Shown: piece after piece, positions 58,576 to 64,000 of the stretch | Layout: every line of letters begins with the position of its first letter | Numbering within the stretch: position 1 is the stretch's first letter | Origin: Acheta domesticus | Taxonomy: Eukaryota > Arthropoda > Insecta > Orthoptera > Gryllidae | Assembly: GCA_031308135.1 (NCBI GenBank) | Contig: JAHLJT010004567.1 | Location: 33,360,213-33,424,212, forward strand | DNA: 64,000 nucleotides | Direction of reading: 5' to 3' | The notes under the pieces: generated by a model | Seen by the model: the letters and a program-made list of their open reading frames with translations, nothing else | What the model was told of the DNA's origin: nothing | The model's database searches: none | Program-made: the position numbers and the translations under genes

Positions 58576-59260
58576 CAAGGCGGGGGCTGCGGGAGTGGCA
58601 GAGGCGGTGTGGGGGTAGTGGCAGTAGGAGTTGCAATGACTGTGGTGGCGGCGGTGGTTCTGTGGAAGAGGGAGGCACTGGCAGTGGTTGTGTGGGTGAG
58701 AACTGTTGGGGTGAAAAACTGGATGATTGTACCAGTAACGATGGCAGTGCCTATTAGTTCTACCGATCGGGGTGGCAGTGGTAGTGACTTTTTGAATGGC
58801 AATGGGTGTGTGGATGACGTTGGCGGCAAGGGTGGCAGTGGCTATGTGGGAGGTAGTTGGCAGTAGATGTGGCAATGACTGTGGTGGGGACAAAGGCTCT
58901 GTGGCAGAGTGAGGCATTGGCAGTGGTTATGTGGGTAGGAATGATGGTTGGGGTGAAAAAGACTATTGGTGATTATGCCAGTAAGGGCGGCAGTACCTAC
59001 GGGGGTGGCAGCAAGAGTGACTCCACACTGCCTGTGTGGGCGATGGCGGTAGCAGTGGGTGTGTGGATTGCGGGAGCTGAGGAGATGGTGGAGGCTGTGA
59101 CAACGTCGGACCCTGCTCTGGCAATGGCTCTCAGGAAGGAGGGCGGGGAGGGGAGGGTGGTGGCGGTGGTGTTGGCGTTGCGGTGTCCGAAGCTGTGGTG
59201 GGGGGGCAGCGGAAGGGAGGGGGCGCAGGGGCCTTGGCTAATGGGCTCAGGGATTGAAGC
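58576..59260. repeat. Degenerate GTG-rich array margin
   Basis: Decayed relatives of the satellite sub-motifs (GTGGCAGTG, GGTGTGTGGATG, TTGGGGTGAAAAA) spaced irregularly. Long ORFs on both strands (206 and 177 codons) arise from the same bias. Confidence 0.7.
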
Positions 59261-59439
59261 AGGTGGCGCCGGCGTTGGTCGAGCGGGGTTTGCACAGTTA
59301 ATTACCTGTCGCACAAACCTTGTCTCGGAACCGGTGCAGTTGTTAGGACGCTATTTTCAAAAACCCGCAAAGTGTATGTGGAGTCTTTGATGTACATTTT
59401 GAGGGAAGAAATTCGTTCATATTTCATCTTGAATTTTCA

Positions 59440-59523
59440 ACCAGATACAAATTTTCCTCATAATCTTTGAAACAATAAAATAACAAAAGTCAAGAAGTGC
59501 ACATTGTATTTAATTTAGAAGCG
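59440..59523 (+). repeat. Direct repeat pair, copy 1
   Basis: CAGATACAAATT, CTCATAATCTTTGAAACAAT and TTGTATTTAATTTAGAAGC recur in order at 60237-60325. Confidence 0.75.
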
Positions 59524-60236
59524 ATGTTTCGATGTTCGTTTTAAAAATGAACCCACCGCCCCTCTTGTTAATTTTTATTATGCTCTTACTCCCATATTGG
59601 ATTTCATCTTACATGTGTGAATGATTTTATTGATCAGTCTCGTACACTAATATTCTTAAATGTTTACTTCGTCCGTAACGGTTACGGATTTAACATTATC
59701 AATTTAATATTAAAAAAGGCACATTACATTGTGTAATAAAAGCTCTTTCCAGCGCCTCCAAAAGCACCCGCAGCAATTCGCATCCAGCAACCAAACTGGT
59801 GTGGCAGACACGCAACACGAACATTTCTCTCCAACCACCGTAAATTGCTGTCGTATTTATCTCTCACACCACTCAGAACGGCTAAAAATAGTAACTGCAA
59901 ATCTATTCTTAAAATTGAACTATGTAATTTGCTTGCTACAAATGTCTTTATGGTACGCCGCTACAATGAATCCTTTATCAGAAATACATATGTACAAAAC
60001 TGGTAGTAGCAGGGCAGAAAAAATGAAAGTTTGCATTGATAGAATGATATCACGTTAAAATTTTATATTAAATTTTAACAAACAGGACAACTTTATAGAA
60101 AAATCTGGAGAAATGACAGATTTTTTCTAAGAGCAGTAATAAAAACAGATTCATTACACATAGCAGAAATACATTACACACAATGCAGTTCTTGAAAATA
60201 CAATATTTTTAAACTTCAATTAGGCTTGTGAATTTT
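59524..60236. other. Segment between direct repeats; no gene supported
   Basis: A 109-codon plus ORF (59729-60058, start is GTG rather than ATG) shows no family motif. The segment is AT-rich. Confidence 0.35.
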
Positions 60237-60325
60237 CAATCAGATACAAATTATTCTCAAAATCTTTAAAACAATAAACAAAAAAAATTCAGCAAGTTCA
60301 TTTTGTATTTAATTTAAAAGCCATA
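60237..60325 (+). repeat. Direct repeat pair, copy 2
   Basis: Diverged partner of 59440-59523, about 800 bp downstream, same orientation. Confidence 0.75.
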
Positions 60326-60439
60326 GCAGATTGAATAAAACAGTTATTTTACTCTTCAGAAATATGTTATCAGCAACACTGTCGGTAACATTAATCTGTA
60401 TTTGTTGTATAATTAATTGTAGCCGGACAGGAGGTGACG

Positions 60440-60800
60440 GTGGGTAGAGGATGTGAGGGGGGGCGGGGGCACGCATGGCAGGAGAGGCGGAGGGTGCATC
60501 GGCGCCGCCTCTGCGGTTTCCTTGCGGGCCGCATACATTATTCGTGCGGCGGCGTTGCCCCGACCGCCCCCGCCGCCGCCTCTTACAAAGTTTATCAGGC
60601 GTCGCGCAGCGGCGGGGCGAGGCGCGGGGCGGGGGGCGAGGGACGGGGAGGGGCGGGGCGGGCGTCCCGTGGGGCCAGGTGGAGGCAGACGCCCCTCGCA
60701 GGGCACGTGTGCCGAGATGAGCGCGGAGCCCCAGCACTCGCCGCACGCTCCCGAGGAGCCACGCGCCGCACGGATTCCACGCGCTCCCTTCTGGGTGTTC
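60440..60800. other. CpG-rich block
   Basis: GGGGCGGGGC-type and CCGCCGCC-type runs, open in most frames of both strands. It adjoins the 42-bp minisatellite on its right. No gene claimed. Confidence 0.45.
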
Positions 60801-60812
60801 CACACTTCTCCT

Positions 60813-61190
60813 CTACGCGTCATCGCTCTTCTAGGTGTATTTCGCTTCACTTTGCTACGCGTCATTGCTCCTCTATGCATTTCCCACCCTTCTTCTCTAC
60901 GTGTCATCGCTGCTCTACGTATTTTTTGCAACACTGTGCTACGCGTCATCGCTCCACTACGTGTATTCCACCCTTCTCCTCTACGCGTCATTGCTCCTCT
61001 ATACGTTTCTCACCCTTCTACCCCACGCGTCATCGCACCTCTACGCAAATTCCACCCTTCGTCTCTAAGCGCCATCGCTCTTTTAGGTATATTTCGTTAC
61101 ACTTTTCTACGCTTCATCGCTCCACTACCCATCTACGCGTCATAGCTGCTCTAGATGTATTTCGCCACTCGTTTCTAGCGGGAAAGTCTC
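60813..61190. repeat. 42-bp minisatellite, about 9 copies
   Basis: Unit CTACGCGTCATCGCTCCTCT plus a TTCCACCCTTCT half, period 42 bp (a multiple of three). Frames through it are therefore open on both strands (267 and 192 codons) together with the GC block. Copies are diverged. Confidence 0.93.
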
Positions 61191-61568
61191 TAATTCGAGA
61201 AAGTCTGTGCCATTCTGTTGCACAACTAGTTATTTAAGGTTTTCTCATATATGCGAAAAAAACCTCATTAGTTTTATAGTCCATTAATTATTTAAAATAT
61301 TTGTACGGTACTTCGGACAATTTGCCTTAAGGATAGACTAACTATTTTGTGAGTTATATTTCTAAACGTTCGTAGTAGAGACGAATGCCTCGTGAGGAAG
61401 AAAATCTATTATGATGCCTTCAATCCAGCATGCAAACTAAATACGTGCGTCATTGCCACCGTAGGGAATTTACAATATGGCGAAGCTGATAGGGAAATAT
61501 ACAGGAAGTGGTGCAAAAGTGGAAACCCTGTTTTAATTTATTTTATAACTAGTTTGTTTACTGAAGGA

Positions 61569-61975
61569 TATTTTTCTAAATTCTGGCAAAAATTCCCCAA
61601 ACATGTTATCAATGGCTCTCCCAGTTTTACTGTATGGATGTGAAACTTGGGTTCAAAAACAAGAAGATTTTAGGAGGCTTGAATCAGCAGAAATGAGATT
61701 TCTGAGAGGAGTAAAGGGCTGTACATTAAGAGACCAAATAAAAAGTGAAATAATAAGAGAGGAACCAGGGCGGAAAGAAACAGTACATGACAAAATTAAG
61801 AAGTACAGACAGCATGGGTGACACATATTGGAAATATGCCGCAAGACAGACTCCCAGTGCAAGCTCTAAATCATAAGCTGCGAGGAAAAGGAAACATTGG
61901 AAGGCCAAGAATGAGATGAAAAGAGGCTGGAACAGGCAATATGCCTAATCCGTAAAGGAAGATGATTATGATGTT
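61569..61975 (+). mobile_element. RTE-like non-LTR retrotransposon, 3' end
   Basis: Plus-strand VLLYGCETWVQKQEDFRRLE is followed by SAEMRFLRGVKGCTLRDQIK and SEIIREE, the region after the reverse transcriptase. After a stop, remnants of a GNIGRPRMR-like tail follow and end near GGAAGATGATTATGATG. It is about 400 bp, strongly 5' truncated and broken. The spelling of this segment differs from the 205-1360 copy, so they are separate subfamilies. Confidence 0.85.
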
Positions 61976-63113
61976 ATCAACAATAACTGCTTTTGATTTT
62001 ATACTAAACATTACGTATACTTTGTAATAATAAATGTTATTAATGAATTGACACTTTGATCATATTTTCAAAATGTGCTGGTAATGTGGAAACATTTGTT
62101 TTCTGGTTAAAACACTACCAAAAAATTAAATATCAGAACATATATTTTCTATACATTGCAAAAATAATGAAAAGGCTTAAGAATTGAACTTTTAAAATAA
62201 AATGTTCACTTGCAAAAGTCACAAATGTACTGCTCATTTCCACACCCAGCTCACAAGATATGGCACCATGACTCACAAAGTAAGCATCTAATCCAAAGTT
62301 CCTCACGAACAGCATGTGAAAACGCCTCTCCGCAAAAAAAAATGCACATGGTGTTATCATTTACTGCTGGCATTTTACCCATAGGGATTTCCATAACTGA
62401 TTCTCCTGAGGATATTAAATCGAGAATATCTAACTTTTAAGTTCAAGTTTTCTTCTGCACGGTTTTGGTTGTTTTTTCCCTTTCCCTTTCGGAAGTATTT
62501 TTTTTAGATTGACCAATAATCTTCAGATTTAGATTGACCAATAATCATAATCAATAAACACACACAAAGACGTTTCCACATTTCCCAGTGTTGCGCTTTT
62601 ACATCACCAGCATCGCCGTACTGAACTACGAAGAGAAAACTACGCTACATTTTCAAGCTAGGAATTTACTTAATTGTACCAGATTGCAGCGTATTTTTTG
62701 CTGAACAATAAATGCCTAAGCATCAAGAAAAAGCTTGGTAGACTATGTGATTAAATAGACTTTAGAAACTTACCTCAAATGTTTGAAAAATGAAGAAAAA
62801 CTTCAAACAACCACTTTACTGATATTAACCACGAGGTAACTACGAGAGCTCTTACTCGCTTTCTAAAGAAACACAGAAAGGAGTTGATGCGATTACAGTT
62901 ATTCTGCATCTGTCAAGCTCTACAGGTTGTGCTTCCACATTTGCACCATCTCCTATAACAGTTATTGAGGCATCATTGAGTTGGGTTGTACAGAAGATTC
63001 GAAGGAATTAACGAAAATTGGCAAAATACACCATAAAACAACTTTTAATATTACAAGTAACTTGAGAAAGGGGCGTTTGTTTCTTATAAAAAAGAAGAAT
63101 AGAATTCGGGCTC
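61976..63113. other. No gene seen
   Basis: AT-rich. AGATTGACCAATAATC is duplicated in tandem at about 62508 and 62531. No exon recognised. Confidence 0.45.
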
Positions 63114-63302
63114 ACAGAATTCCTCAGTGAACCCGAAGCAACTTTTGTACGTTAAGACAGTTTCCTATTTCGTTTTTACATCCTTGATTACACTAATCTA
63201 ACTACCAAAACCACATTGGTCTTGGTAGTTTGATTTGTAAAAACGAAATAGGATACTGTCTTAACGTACTAAAGTTGCTTAGGGCTCACTGAGAAATTCT
63301 GT
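63114..63302. repeat. Long near-perfect hairpin (palindromic MITE)
   Basis: Arms of about 66 bp (63114-63180 and 63236-63302) pair with few mismatches: TACGTTAAGACAG, CCTATTTCGTTTTTACA and their complements. Inside the loop AACTACCA and TGGTAGTT form a second small stem. A direct partial copy of one arm (ATCAAGGATGTAAAAACGAA) follows at 63309. No ORF. Confidence 0.9.
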
Positions 63303-64000
63303 TGAAATATCAAGGATGTAAAAACGAAATTGGATACTGCCGAGTAATATAGAATGGGGAAATACGAGAATGGGATAATTACTTCATAATCACCCACAGG
63401 GAGAGGTTATTTTTGAGAAACAATCCTAAAAAATAACCACAATTCAACACAATTTATATTAAAAGGAAGCTTTACACATCGTGGCAAATTTGCAAAAAAG
63501 ATATCGTATTAAAATTAAATAAATAAATATATTGAAATACGTCCTCATTTCTCTTTATTTATTTGTACATTCTTAAAATCAATACTATTTTTTCGTTTTT
63601 ATTACGTCTTTATTGAAATTTACTATTGGATACTTCAATTTTTAATATAAGACGCAACAATACTTACATCTCTCAGGGTTGGAATAAATTATATTCTTCT
63701 TAGTGAGTCTGCAAATTACCCTTCATACGAGTACGCAGTTGGTAATAATTTTCAGAATTTGGGAAAAACTGGATTTGGTGGTTGTTTTCTTATTATGCAA
63801 ACATTCTACTAAAGAGTTATTATTGTAATAATTAATTCATAATGAAGTTACAGCAGTAAGAATTATCCACTATAACTGGTTGTTTTAATAACTGAAATTA
63901 TTTTTAATTTTTGCTGTACATTAGCGAACTATGCCTTATTAATTTAAATATCTCCTTTATGTGATAAAAAATAGAATATTTATTTTTAGATGATGGCCAT
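63303..64000. other. No gene seen
   Basis: AT-rich to the window end, apart from the partial arm copy at 63309-63342. Confidence 0.5.

Noticed and set aside
60413..61237. Genes of 192-267 codons on both strands
   Set aside because: They are produced jointly by a CpG-rich block and a 42-bp minisatellite and overlap one another on opposite strands.

Overview
The window looks like nuclear DNA from an insect (or close arthropod) with a large, repeat-rich genome. It has a spliced gene with GT-AG introns of several kb, RTE-type non-LTR retrotransposon remnants, a decayed mariner element with intact terminal repeats, several MITE-like palindromes, a tRNA-headed SINE family and three unrelated satellite arrays. 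I see no bacterial operon, CRISPR array or complete viral gene. The species cannot be named from the sequence.

Left third (1-23.7 kb) is AT-rich and carries the only host gene I can support. Four plus-strand exons (7072-7220, 9699-9956, 12868-13069, 17975-18109) join in compatible phases into a 247-residue C-terminal protein segment. It has a SAM-like domain, a helical region and a short basic-plus-hydrophobic tail. That layout, and my recollection of the human protein, point to GASZ/ASZ1, the mitochondrial-surface piRNA-biogenesis factor. The ankyrin-repeat exons expected upstream are not recognisable here. The introns hold a mariner (TA duplication, ending 90 bp before an exon), a dispersed repeat in inverted orientation, a MITE and a Penelope/hammerhead-like motif.

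Middle (23.7-47 kb) is a mosaic. It contains an unidentified 1.7-kb GC-rich block with few ORFs, duplicated short modules, a ~350-bp tandem array, a highly regular 286-bp satellite (about 11 units) with a degenerate copy at its right edge, at least eight SINE copies or fragments in both orientations, CpG-rich blocks, a 15-bp minisatellite and a CCCG/CTCG array.

Right third (47-64 kb) contains more SINE and MITE copies, a DD-D transposase remnant, a 4.3-kb array of 285-bp units that is open over 1421 codons on the minus strand, a 42-bp minisatellite, an RTE tail and a near-perfect ~190-bp hairpin.

Most open reading frames outside the four exons are by-products of GC-rich or codon-multiple tandem repeats. 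The one clear biological theme is a likely piRNA-pathway gene embedded in the kind of transposon-dense DNA that pathway controls. That is an observation, not evidence of a functional link.
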